A DNA stretch of 64,000 nucleotides. Source: Apostichopus japonicus (lineage: Eukaryota; Echinodermata; Holothuroidea; Aspidochirotida; Stichopodidae). The notes below the pieces were generated by a model. That model saw only the letters and a list, made by a program, of their open reading frames with translations, searched no databases and was not told the origin of the DNA. Shown piece after piece: positions 35,966-48,559 of the stretch. Each line of letters starts with the position of its first letter. Within the stretch, counting starts at the first letter, position 1. The DNA is taken from NCBI RefSeq assembly GCF_037975245.1, contig NC_092575.1, positions 12,573,001 to 12,637,000 on the forward strand, given 5' to 3'. Made by a program: the position numbers and the translations under genes.

Positions 35966-38782
35966 GATATTAAACAAGGATAGTAAATTACCAATGAACA
36001 TTTATAAAGTAAATCTACCAGGATGAAATTCCAAACTAAATACCTTAGTGTTTCTATTTTCAGTTGAAGGGAATTTTGGGAAGCTGAAAGTGTATTAGTA
36101 AAAAAAAATCAATTTCAGAACCACTCATTCTAAAATGCCTGTTATTTTCATACTTCTGAGTGGGAAGGAGAGTATGTATAGTCAGAGGTTCAATATTGAC
36201 AATCAGTGGTCATGCCTCTATGTAAAGTATATACAGGGTTTTGGATTCATATCAGAGAGAGCTAGCAGAGTACACATAAATGTTCAATGAATATATTAAG
36301 CCTGCAGAGCTATCCCCTTATATATATTGGATAATTAAAAGATATATAACTTACCCGTCAGTTATGTGCTCATTTCCTGAAAAAATGAAGATGAGTCCTC
36401 ATACCTTGCATGACACTGTGATCAGAAAATGGAGAATTTACTCTCTTTAAATTCCTATAATGATGAAGATTATTCAATATTTTTTTAGAATGAGGATAAT
36501 TGTAATCTTATGGATTAAGTTGTAATCTACACTGGAAATAAAATACTCAAGGTTACCTTAAAATAGTAATTACTTTTAAACTTTCAAACATTCAGCTTAA
36601 TTAAGTTTTGCAAAATAAGAAAATACAGGCAATATCCACAGCTTGTAATACTTTTTGGGGGGCCTTGAGAAAATGAAATAAAAATCAGTTTAATAATAAA
36701 TGTCATTGGAAATGTTAAAAGCTGGCACACCCTAAATGCTACTTATAACAGGGGGTGATATCAAACTATAAACATTGATTGACCTTCTCAAGTATTCGTA
36801 TGGGCCAAAAAGGAAAGATGTGGAAATACTAGTCAACGTTACCACAGTGAACAATGGCAACTTAGTATGGTAGTGAAGGCATGCCATTAGCATCCTATTG
36901 AACACAACTTGGTAGCAATGTTGACTTTCTTTAATGTGACGAACTCTGAGTTATTTGTTTTTCAGCCACTTGATCAGATTGTTTTGCTACTTAAATTTAT
37001 TATCAAGCTTTAAAGGCTATTCTAGTAAAGGATATTCATAACATAGGAGCGACTTTTACCTGATAACTTAATGGATATTTCTAACTGTTAAAATAACTTA
37101 CCCATCAGCTACACGTGGAACTGCTAAGTCTTCTCATACTGTTGATGACCAGCTGCAGATTACTGAGAAATCAGTTTGCCCACCAGCACCATTTCACACA
37201 TTCGAAGTTATTCACAAAGTATAATGGCACTTGTATATTTAGCATACTAAAATACTTCTTGTACAGAAACATTAAGAAGAGTATGATTTTAAACTCCTAA
37301 CTGATTCTCTTACGATGCCAATTGTTGAGTCAGCTGCAGACCTCGGATGATGGAGCAAGGAGGATATTTTATCAATCAAAAACAACTATACAGCAACCAG
37401 TTAAAATTAGTGATGATATGTTTTACTTTAAATTATAGAATTATAGATCTGCAGCTCCTGCATAAACTGACACCTACTCACCCACAAACATGTATTACTA
37501 GATAAAATGAATAGTTAAATGAATGCGATATTATGGTGCATTCCATATAATCCCATTCATATATGTACTTTCTCGCCCTAGCTGTCTTTATTTCTCAACT
37601 GCACCACTTATAATTGATATGTAACAATGTTTTAATCCTTGATCATGTTGAAGGTTGACATCTTATTGTGCTTGCCCGCCAGCTTAAAAGCAAGGTAATT
37701 TCGTAATGGAACTTTCTGTCAGTCACTGGTAATACCAATTATATCCTTGTGGGAATGTATAATCATAAGTATACCAGTATTGTTTCATCATATGCTCATG
37801 TAGTTATGTAAAATTCAAGCCCCATATACCATAGTCTAAGGATACATTTGAAGCATACAGGAGTGCTTTAATCACCCCCATGTTCTCTTGTCTCAAATGC
37901 TTGACAACATTCAGTGGTGCCTCACCAATCTGTTTCTAAAATGGGTTGGATCATGTGGGGATGAAGAAAGTGCAATATGATTCATGCTGGATATGACATG
38001 GCACTGAAGTTTGTAGTGGTTTTGGCGAGCTCCTTCTTGGTATCAGGGGAAACGTTATCACCAAGAATGGTGGGAGTACATTTGTCTTCATGGTGGGATG
38101 AAATGTTGCTTTTGATGGCTTAATCCAGTGCAGAACATTACACTAAAATACGTATAGCTAGACTGGTGGGTATCGGTAGAGTCTTGTTAACTTAAACGGG
38201 GCTTTAATTCCCAATATCTAGCATGGCCTGTATTGGACAGTGCAGTGATTGCAGCGCAGTCGGGATACACAATGACCAAAGTTTCATGCATGTGAAAGAT
38301 ACTAAAATGATGATCAAATAAAACTAAACTATAGTTTGACGGCCACAGCGTAGGCACGCCCCAGCTAACCACACCCTTCGTCAACCCCAAAAATGCACAA
38401 ATTAGCAGTAATCTGAATACACACCCTCAACTGCAACCTTTTTTTAGGGCACTATTATATTATGTTATACACCAATATTAGTGTGTTTTGTGTTTCAGAT
38501 ATCACAAAACACACTGTTTGGATACACACCTCAATTACAGTACACCTAGATGTCCCCATATTAAAAAAGATTGCCCCCCCCCCTCCCCCGTTCTAGGTGT
38601 GTGTTCAAACACAAGTCCCCTGCTTGATGTGTCGGTTCAAGCACATGCAAACAAATCATTCGTGAATAACGATTTTAATGGGTTTCTTTACTGTTTGAAT
38701 GGGTACAGATTTGTAAATATAACTCCCCGCCGACAGCAATGTGTGTCGTCTGGCAAAGGTGTTGTTCAATAACAACTTCCCG
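35966..38782. other. No convincing gene
   Basis: On the minus strand near 37100-37200 a short frame reads QTDFSVICSWSSTV-stop-EDLAVPRVADG before a GGTAAGTTA donor. Near 38000-38120 another reads CTPTILGDNVSPDTKKELAK. These look like coding relics but are too short and interrupted to name. A poly-C tract lies near 38574. Confidence 0.35.
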
Positions 38783-38905
38783 ACATGGACGTTAAATGGA
38801 CGTGTGCCGAGAGATTGGCTTCGGTCAGCTTGCGAGTCTACAAGCCTCCATGGCTTCTTTCGCGAGTTCCTGCTTGCGGGAAGATCACATATACATAACT
38901 GTCTC
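38783..38905 (+). mobile_element. SINE family 1, truncated copy
   Basis: Shares the family core ('gacttcggtcggcttgcg', 'ggcttctttcgcgagttcctg', 'cttgcgggaagatc') with copies at 41860-42105 and 47505-47640, followed by 'acatatacataac' as tail. The tRNA-like head is absent. Confidence 0.7.
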
Positions 38906-41855
38906 GTTTCAATCTGCCCGACGTTTCACTGAGTGATGTCACGCATTAAATTGTTATCATATACCCACCCCATTTTACAGTAACCTTTCAATGTGTTTCT
39001 GTCGGGGTGTTTAGAATTCAACGCAAAAAAAAGCAGTTTTCACATTACCCCATGTGATTGAACAATATGACATAAATGTTACCAGATTATTTCACTTTCT
39101 GTCAAAGCCAATATAATTGTAAACTTTTTTAATCCGAAAATCAGTTTTCATATCTTGGTTTATAATTGACATAATTCGTTACTTAACTAACCAGGCTGTA
39201 CATTTCGAAGCGGTTATAGATAGATTCTCTACGAAGGAGATCGAGTCATCTTCAAGTTATTTGCTAAAAAGCATCTCAATAACATACTAACGTTTTTGAA
39301 TAACAGTTGGGAGAGGTGAGTTTGGCAGACATTCTCTAATATCTCCTCCCCCACCCCCCTTCTACACCCCTACCCCTCCTTATCTCCTCTCTCTGTACAA
39401 CTCTTCGTGTCAGTAGGCAAACTAACGGAAATATGGTTGTTGTTGGTTGGCTGTTTCCTCTGAGATGTAACGACAGCTTATATCATTCTGGCCCCTACTT
39501 CTGCTCAGAAAAGTACTTGTTTACGAACTCAGACATGGATATTAGTACTTATCCACCCTAGGGAACTGGTCATAATTCCAATACTTTCACCGAGTTGATA
39601 AAAAACAGCAAATGGTATATCAGCAGCTGATATACTTAGTCCCTACGTACTTATGTAAATGTTTTTTCATAGGACGTATCAGAACATCGCGTGAATACAC
39701 AACTGACAAAAGCGTAGGCAGTAAAAGCAAATGGTGTGAGGGTTTGGTATTTTATATATAGTAGATCACCCCGCGCATCATATTTCCATACTATAGAAAT
39801 ATGCTATCGAATTGCGGAGTAAAGTTCAGCATGGGTTACTTAAGGGGGCCGAACATTACCTTTGGGTGTTGGGAGGTTGATGAAATATTCATCAACCATC
39901 AATTTCTCTCCTATATTTGAAATCGCTATGAGCAGGGGTGGGATGGGGTAGAGTGAGTGGGGCAGGGGGTTGGTTTGAGGATACGAGGGAGAAGCAACAT
40001 TGGCAATAACTATCACCATTTACTCAAAGGGCTGATTTAACTACGGACAGCTTTAACCGGGTCGATGTCTTAAACAACGGACAATTCTGTTCCCGACGTC
40101 ACTGGGTATATCCATCTTGACTGTCCGTTGGGAAGATTCAGGATACCGTAAGATGATATAAAGGGATCGTCTTTAAGACCTTGAAAGACAACTGTATGGA
40201 GAATTTTTTGTTTTGATCATAAAAGAAAAAGAGAGTGCTGATGGTGTTTCAATATATAGCTACTCCGGTTTTCAAGATCTTAAGCATTAAAATATGCTAA
40301 ATCTCTGGATAGGTATCTGGAGGCAATAACATTGACGATGACGTCACTTCCTCATTGCATATCTCAAGGTTGAGGTTAATCAACTCTTCTATCAATTTTA
40401 ATGAATCAGCCAAAAACATAATGTTCTTATAATATCATATAAACAACAGAGAGCATCGTTGGATGACATTGAGCACCATCTGTGCTTGACACATTTTCAT
40501 TGTAAACATGTCATGTGAGGGCCATCCTGTGTCTTATTTTTCCCCGTTGAGTTTAGTGTTACATCTGATGGAACTGATCCATCAGTCGGTGTGTTAGACT
40601 ACATAGTCCAGTCACTTTAACTGATGAACGTCAACTGCTTAAGGGTTGCAGTTGAATAAAATAAATAGAAAAGGAAACAAAAATTGAATTCAATAAGGAA
40701 GACGATCCAATAACAATAATAAGACACAAAAACAAAAGATCAAATGAAAAGAAGAGTTCTTCATTCCTGCCTGACTAAACCTAAATAAAAACAAATACTA
40801 ATATGTTCATTATGATCCCAGTTCATATCAAATGTTACAAACAAAAACCTGTATATCACATAAATACATGTGCAGTGGATTATGAAAAGTGGGAGTTTTC
40901 AGTGGGAGTTTTACCGTATCAATGTTGTTTATATCTTCTTGTTTTCGAGACTTCATATACAAATCTTCACATACAACTTCATAACTTTTACCCCACTTTT
41001 TTATGAAATTGAATTTTGGCAACCTCGAATAATTTTATAGATAAGATATATATGCATTTGCAGTTATCATCATGCAAATATTGGGATTTTCAACTGCATT
41101 GATTGCCTTCTTGTTGCAACCATGATTGGTCAATTGTGTCAGCAGCCAGTGTCTTTAACCGCTGTACTATATCAAACTGATTCGAAAATCATCTGCAGGT
41201 TTTTGAGATTTGCGGAATAGTGTCGGAGCCTCTACATTTCCCTTTTTTGTACAAAATACTCGTCTAAATTTTAATATAACCATGCTTTGCGGGATTTTGT
41301 TTAGGCAAACGTTGACAGCATTTACAACCTGATCTTTAACCTTTAACTTCAGCTAGAAGTCTGTTATACAATGGAAATGAGATCGACTAATAGCTCGGCG
41401 GTTTTTTATTTTTTTTTATTTTTTTTGGTTAAGTTAATAAACATGAGGTGGGTGGTAACGTTACAGACAGACACTGCCTATGTGTTGTTTGCTCAAATCG
41501 TCGGGATAAAATGAATGGTATCTATCATCGATGAGGCATGTGTGTGTAAGGTATATATAAACTCACTGCAAGTAATCAATAATAAAGACAGAGCGTGTGT
41601 ATTGGCGATCTGTCTAAAGCTAACGTACTAAACACAGTCGTTAGAGGTCGAAACTAAAGGAGGAGAATGAACCACAATTTGACGCAAGAATTATTCAGAC
41701 AACCATAAGCGTGTGGGTCGTGAACCACGAAGGTTCAGCGTTACATGAAAACATAACATCCATGACAAAAGCTCAAGCGTTCGAAGCATTTCCGTTTAAT
41801 AGGAATGACTTTGCATCACACTTTTCTGCACCCGTTTGAACAATTCTCTATATTT
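38906..41855. other. No gene; one copy of diverged repeat family C
   Basis: About 40265-40640 matches 44275-44640 in order: 'ttcaagat..ttaa', 'gatgacgtca..tcctca', 'catataa.caacagag', 'cattgtaaacatgtca.gtgagg', 'gttgagtttagtg'. A CRE octamer is at 40339. T-rich runs occur near 41400. The remainder is unassigned. Confidence 0.45.
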
Positions 41856-41859
41856 ATGT

Positions 41860-42105
41860 ATATGTATATAAGATCCTCCTGCAAGCAGGAACTCGCGAAG
41901 AAGCCTCACTGGCTTATCAAAGCCGCAAGCCGACCGAAGTCAGTCTCTTACATTCATATTTAACGTCCATGATTATGAATTGATAATTGTCAACAACTCT
42001 GTAACTGGACGACATACATTAATCTGGGAGTGACTCGAACCGGGAACCTTATGATTGAAAGGCACCGGCGTTAACCACTGAGCCAACACTCCATAACACT
42101 CCGCT
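41860..42105 (-). mobile_element. SINE family 1, full-length tRNA-headed copy
   Basis: On the minus strand the head (42092-42026) is tRNA-like. GGAGTG pairs with CACTCC as an acceptor stem, an A-box-like TGGCTCAGTGG follows, then a CCTT/AAGG anticodon-like stem, and a B box GGTTCGAGTC. The body carries the shared core 'cttcttcgcgagttcctgc', and the 3' end is a TA-rich tail (tatatacatatacataaat). This is the classic plan of a tRNA-derived SINE transcribed by RNA polymerase III. Truncated relatives lie at 38783-38905 and 47505-47640. Confidence 0.8.
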
Positions 42106-45100
42106 ATATAGCCTACTATAAACGCTGGGCCGGTTATTCACCGTCTACATGACCGACGGAGAAGGGGGCGCTGAGGTGTGGATTTATCCGTCACTTTTTG
42201 TTTTGCCATGTCTAAACATGTGTAATAATAACCCAGGCTGCTGAAATCATTGAAAATTCGAGTCAACTTAAGTATGACTGCATTGCACTTTGGTATACCG
42301 ACGTAAAAGCGATGCCCGGTTTCATTTCTACGAGGAAATTGACAACTAGCTAACCGTCAAATTTGGCCTTTTTGTGTTTTGTCATAGTTCTACCAAAGTC
42401 CGTTGAAATTTTGGCATTTTCCTTAAAACTTCTATAAAAGGTCGAAACACCGAAATCATTGAACAGTTTATTGGACATACCCCCATGCACTCTCCTACTT
42501 TATTGAGTATCACCTAATTATATCATAATCCCGAGGTTTCAAGAAAGTTGATATTTTGAGATTAAAATAGTCTGTTGAACTTTTAAAACGTTACAATTTC
42601 AAGGAATAAATCGAAATATTTGTGAGATATCAGGACTGAAATTTGTGTCATGAGTGTGTCATTTTGTCAGGTCATGATGACAAAGTGTTGCCAGGAGGTA
42701 TTTTAATTTTTCTTTTTCTTTTTTTCTATTTTTTTCTGTTAATTTTTCCTTTTTTTTCCATTTTCAAGCTGAATTTACACACTTGACACTGAAAACATTG
42801 AAAGCATAACTTATTAGGTAAATGCTCATAAATTCAAAATGTTCGATCCACCATTATTTTGTGAAGCCCAACTTTATAACGGAAAGTAGGTCCTGCAATA
42901 AATAATAAATCTATAAAAATCAATGCAAATGAGAATCGGTCTGTAATATTTTGATTTGTTCAAGCTATCACCTTTGTCAAAGAACTTTTAAGTTGCTATC
43001 TCCCTACAGGTTGGAATAAACATGTTCTTACCTTTTGTGGGGTGGGGGGGGGGAGTCGTTCATCTCTATCACGTAGACACCTGTAGAAGATAATGGTACC
43101 GCTTGGAACCACATCGTGACCGGGTTTGCGTTACTTTTCCAAACAAACGTAATACAAAAACATAACTGGATCTATCCACTAACAAGTAACGAATTGTCAA
43201 CGAATTTAATTTATAGTCTTCTATTTTCTCATTTGGAACCCATGAAAGGGGTGTTCGTATATAATTGTCCCTGGTCCTGCCGAGGGGATACCATTACACG
43301 ATGCTTTTTCAGGGACCTTAAGTTTCCTCGAAGTGGTCGAGTTTGATTTCCCAGATTGCGAAACAAAATGCTAGCAAAGTTGATTTTACAGGAAATGATA
43401 ATAATGGATGCAAAGGTGCCTCACATACGTACCTCAAGTAGGAGGATATTAATGTCAATGTGCTTAATGCCTCTTCGTCGTTATCTTGTCATCAATTGAA
43501 AGCTCGATACGTGTTACCGGAAACCGATTAAAACACTAAACGTTCACTGTGAATTCTGGACTGCTCACATAGCGTAAACATCTTGTCGTACAGGTTTCAG
43601 TAATATGTAAGCTAATGCACCACTTGAATGGCATTAATCTCTATCTATTGTTATACACTTGTTTCGAATAAAGAAGATGTGGTTCGTCAATGAGTATCGA
43701 TAAAGTCCATTAGTGTGTTACGTGTTGGACATAACGGGGACTACTTGGTATTCCAGTCATGGCAGTTTTCTTCCATTCTATTCTTTATTCATCAGAATGT
43801 AGTCCATTGACTTTTAAAACAAATAGAATAAAGAGCAAGGAATCGGATAATATTCTTCCGAGATCAAACTAGTTTTATCCTGAGACGTGTACAACGAATA
43901 GATAGACCGAAGAGTTGAAGACATCTCCGAAAATCATGTGTAGTATATGTTCCCTTTCGGGGGAATGGTTATACACACCTGGCGATGATCACACAGTCAC
44001 AGTCTCGATGCAAGGGGACTGGGGTTGAGAGCGGATCAGACGTTCGGTAGTTTGGTTTTCGTGCCCAGGTTCTTTCCTGTGTGACTTTTCTTAAAAAGTA
44101 TCCCCGGTATTCAATCAATAGGAGAACTATCGACAGATATATTTTGCTGTAACTTGATAACTCTCTTAAATAATTAAATAATGAATAAGGCAGAATTTTA
44201 GTCTTGATATGTTATAATACAAAGAAAACAGACAACTTTGAGTCCAATAATATTTCTGTAGCTGTTCCAGTATTTTTCAAGATATGTATCGTTAAATATA
44301 CTTAATTTCTGGAATATTCGTATAGGCTAACTTGATGGTGACGTCGGCTCCTCACTGCAGTTCTTATAGTTAATGTTAATATGTTGTTATTGAAGTCAAC
44401 CAAAATATATTCGTTAATCTTCATATAAGCAACAGAGCACCCTTGGATGGCATTTAACATCATTTGTCCTCAACAAATTTGTAATAAATTATAAACATGT
44501 CACCTGAGACCATATAATCTTATTTTGTCCCATTGAGTTTAGTGGTGCAACCGAGGAACTACTCTGATGAGCTGTGTACTAAAATAAAAGGTCCAGTCAC
44601 TTAAACTAGTGAACCTCAACTGTCATTCCCCAAAACAAACAAAAAATTAATGTGCTATACAACCCTAGCTAGACCGAGAGCAGTGGTTGTTAACGGTCCA
44701 CGGCATATCAAAGCTAACTTTGTTCCTGAAGTTATCAAAGCAGAATACAGGGGGTATTTTTTTGAATCTCAAACAAAGTTCTTAAGCATCACTCAGTTTC
44801 TGAAACTATCTAACATCCGGTATGAGAACTTGCTACAACACTGTTGCTTATAATGGGACCATATTGACACTGGTCTACTTTGGTTTTCTTGCTAAAGTGA
44901 TATAGATTGAATTCTATGTATATTAAAATGTTATCTTATGGTCTTGCTGGCTTGCATGTCTCTGGCATTGCAACGAATATAATACTTGTTTTGGTGTAGG
45001 TAGTGTAAATCTTTGCCAAGTTGAACACATTTATGTCAAACAATGAGTTTCTTTAAGTTCCTGCAAACCCTTGTGAACCTCATGACTGTTTGAATGTTTT

Positions 45101-45290
45101 GCTTGGCTTACCATAAATAACCCATTACAATAAAAATCATTCCACCTTTAGAGTGATAAGAAAAACACGGCTTTTAAGGAATTCGATGGCGCTAGTTTGA
45201 AACAGGGTATTTTTTTAATATAAAATAGTTATATGGCTCTTAAAGGCATCCGTAGATTCACTTTTAGGAGAATAGCGCCTCATCAGGCCA
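42106..45290. other. No gene; second copy of repeat family C
   Basis: T-rich runs near 42700, poly-G near 43040. Family C copy at about 44275-44640 (see 40265-40640). No supported exon. Confidence 0.45.
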
Positions 45291-45600
45291 CGTATTCAGT
45301 GGACGGTGGCTGCAAGCATGCCGGTCGCAGAGATGTCACCACCTCTGGCCAAAGGCAAGGATTCACGCACGCCACCTAGTACGCTTCTGGTCGATTTGAC
45401 CGACCTTCTGCGCATCCTCCCGGGTTCTTTTGCGACAACAAGGGAGACATGGTACGGGATCCTAGGCCACAAAAAGTACCATACCTACAGCCAAAGGTAT
45501 TATCGCCAGAGGCCTGTCTTGAACCCTAGCCACGATTTACACGACCGACGAGGAATGAGTCTTTCGTCACCCTCTTAACAGCATCGGCCACCACATCAGC
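45291..45600. other. GC-richer island of unknown nature
   Basis: About 300 bp with clearly higher G+C than its surroundings and an open plus-strand frame of 90 codons (45306-45578). The frame has no recognisable domain, no Kozak-like context and no splice partner. Probably part of a mobile element, as a tRNA-like segment follows at 45671. Confidence 0.35.
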
Positions 45601-45670
45601 TAGTAAATTCAATGGTTGAATTAATATATCAAGACTTCAACGTGGACTGCTGAAAGAGAAAAAGAAATTT

Positions 45671-45757
45671 TGAACGTGTATAATCATTGATGGAGTCGAA
45701 CTCAATTCATCAGGTTACCAGTCCACTGCTCTACCCACTGAACCATTTGACGAGTTA
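45671..45757 (-). mobile_element. Second tRNA-related SINE-like segment
   Basis: Minus strand reads 'aaatggttcagtgggtagagcagtggactggtaacc...gagttcgactcc': an A-box-like TGGTTCAGTGG, a D-arm/anticodon-like stretch and a B-box-like GTTCGACTCC. The stems are imperfect and there is no proper acceptor stem, so this is a SINE head or decayed tRNA rather than a functional tRNA gene. Confidence 0.55.
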
Positions 45758-47504
45758 ACTTTCTACGAGCTTAAATTGGTATTGTTGGTTGGATACAATC
45801 TATTGGTAACAGTGAACGACACTGCCTTCAACGAAATCTCTATTCATCCTGTTTTACTTTCATTAGAACAACGGATCTGAATATCTTTATTTACAAGAAG
45901 CTCACGCTTGTGTTTGTTTACATTGTAGCAAGCAGTAAGAATGTCGCTTCCTTCCAAGACGTAAATGTACAATAGGCTTATGCCCCGATACTATCGATGA
46001 CTTCGAAGCAAGCAGTAAAAGAAAAACGGATTCCGTGAAATCTTCTTATTCACAAAAGGTCGCTTACGATTATGCTCGCAAGAGAGTTCTTGCTTTAAGC
46101 TGTCTCCCTTTTCAACTACATTCTATGCAAGCGATCATGAACTGGGATTAAGCCTGAAATTTCAACAAACAATACCTATTCACATTTCAAGACCTTTTTG
46201 AATGAGGAAGGGACAATACTTATTAAATCAAACACGTTAACTACATGTGACTAATCTTATATAGGGATCTGAATGACTGGGAATAGCACAGTAATTCGAA
46301 ACCCGAAGCATAATTCATAGGGTTTTGAGTTTATTCAAGTAATTTTGGGAAACACCGGGATCGGGAATTCGTCAACTACAAGACTTTGTTTAGTCCACAA
46401 ATGACTAGATCTGTTTATTTATCCTCTGTAACTGCGGTATTTGCGTGTAAAGCCCCCCCCCCCCCCCCCGCATTGACTGTGTTCCCACACATACGAAGTG
46501 TTTGTTTAGTTTAATACAAATATTAGAATCATCTTTATAAATATCAAATTTTGATCTATTGTCAGCCAACGTTGTTTACAATTGTTGCATTTTGAAAGAC
46601 TGAATGGTAATGAGGAAGGGACGGTGGCGAGGACGGGGTTTGGATGTTTTTATAGCTTTATATGTGCAATACAAGTCAACACTCTGACATGGTCGACTCT
46701 ATCAGCAGCTAAAATCTCTGTAAAGCATTAGGTCAGGCTGAAGCATGAAAGGTATAAACGTAGCTAGGTAAATTGGGTAACCGTATGTAACCATGGTATC
46801 GTCCTGGATTTAGAACTGGTATTACCATTGGGTAACTTGCAAATGCGTCACGCTCACTTCATACAGTTTGACTCAAATATATCTTGTCATCAAGAAAATA
46901 ACAGGAGAACAAGGGAGTAAACAGATACGGTAGCAAAAGCGAGGACTGATGCAGAAGCACGAAATAGGGCAACTTGCGCAGCAAATGACCCCCCCCCCCC
47001 CCCCGCAAAAAATAAAATGAAAAAAGAAAAAGAAAAGAAAAGCGAATCCCTTAGCGATTTTCACGCAAACCATATTTTTCTTATGGATTTCACCCCATTA
47101 GTTGTTTTTCGGTTAGGTAGGACTCTCAGTTATCACAATCAGCTTGTTTGCGATTAAATTAATAGTTGGTGTGACCACCAGCGCTGTTGCAATGGCAACA
47201 CATTCATGAAAACTTGGAATTTGAGAATATGTCATATCTTTGTAATTAAGTAACCTAAAAGCACAACGTTAGTGTCTCAGTATATATATTGGAAGCTGCA
47301 CTGGTTAAACCAATCATAATCAGGTAAGTCATCCATAATTAGGGCTGCTGTCATGGCAATAGCCATGATGAAATTTCGACTTTGAGAAAAATATCATATA
47401 ATATGCATATACCAAAAATACAAACTAATTGTCTTTTAACATTGATTTGTTTACTGCCCGGTTGATTGCAGTCAAGATCTGGATCATTCAAGCAGTCAAG
47501 TTCT
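45758..47504. other. No gene; poly-C tracts
   Basis: Runs of 18 or more C at about 46453 and 46989. AT-rich otherwise; no supported exon or repeat partner. Confidence 0.45.
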
Positions 47505-47640
47505 GGACAATTCATAATCATGGGCGTTAAATATGAATGTAAGAGACTGACTTCGGTCGGCTTGCGGCTTTGATAAGCCAATGAGGCTTCTTCGCGAGTT
47601 CCTGCCTGCAGGAGGATCTAATATACATACATATACACAC
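47505..47640 (+). mobile_element. SINE family 1, second truncated copy
   Basis: Closely matches the minus-strand copy at 41860-42020: 'cataatcatgg.cgttaaat', 'gagactgacttcggtcggc', 'gcgagttcctgc.tgcagga', then a TACATA/CACACA tail merging into a TA tract to about 47710. Confidence 0.75.
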
Positions 47641-48240
47641 ACATACACACACACATACACACTTACATATATATATATATATATATATCTATATATACAT
47701 ATATTTATTTCTCCATTTATTGATATCTTTCATTTCAAGTGAACAATCAATTTCAAACATTTATTCGGATTTGCTACAGATTATATGACAAAATAACACT
47801 TATTCTCAAAAGCAATATAAAGAAGCAAACAGAATTAATGGAAAAGAAATTCGCATATTCCAAAATAAATAAATATCTTCTTTGTTTTTGAGAAAGTAAT
47901 TGATACATTCGATTATTGAACATGTCAGTTTAAAAGTGCAGTACGGCATTCATTGTTCAATATGTTAAGTATGTAATATTCTACCTGTAAATAATATTTG
48001 AGTTAAACTATATAGTAAAATGCATTATACAACACCTAATTATATTCCGGCCATTTGATTGGTCAATTGCTCGTCGATTGCATGCAAAATCCGCTCTTTT
48101 GCACTCTATGAAATAGAACCATGTGTTATACTTTTTTGATAGCACTTTTTTCAATGGTAAGAGAGCAGAGAAACCTGTCTGTTCAAAACAATCTGTTGAA
48201 TGAGTGTTTTTACATCCAATTATATCCAAATTTGAGGGTG

Positions 48241-48417
48241 TTGTATAAAACAAGTAATGAATGGTTTCCATTCGTGCAATAGTGCAAATATTTCATTCGT
48301 TGAAAGATGTAATTTGTTCCATTCAACTCGGCTGCGCCTCGTTGAATGGAACAAATTACATCTTTCAACTCATGAAATATTTGCACTATTGCACTCATAA
48401 CCATTCATTATTTGTAT
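48241..48417. mobile_element. Foldback element with ~77-bp arms
   Basis: 48301-48327 is perfectly mirrored by 48341-48367 (27 bp), around a short GC-rich loop. The pairing continues outward with few mismatches through 'gtgcaaatatttcat' / 'atgaaatatttgcac' to 'ttgtataa' / 'ttgtataat' style ends. As RNA it would form a long hairpin. No target duplication was identified. Confidence 0.8.
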
Positions 48418-48559
48418 AATAGCATCTGGCAGCTTATCATTTAATATGCAACTGAAGACAAAATACTTTGCATGTAAAAGTTGTCGTCGATGTAACCAAC
48501 CTTAACGTGATCATATAGTTACTATCAAAGTTGCTCTTCGGGCAAAGGTTATAAGACTC

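Noticed and set aside
42026-42092. Functional tRNA gene
   Set aside because: The acceptor stem and B box look good, but the anticodon stem is poor and the sequence is followed by the body and tail of a SINE with relatives nearby.
45306-45578. 90-codon frame in a GC-richer island
   Set aside because: No domain, splice context or start context. Higher G+C alone makes chance open frames longer.
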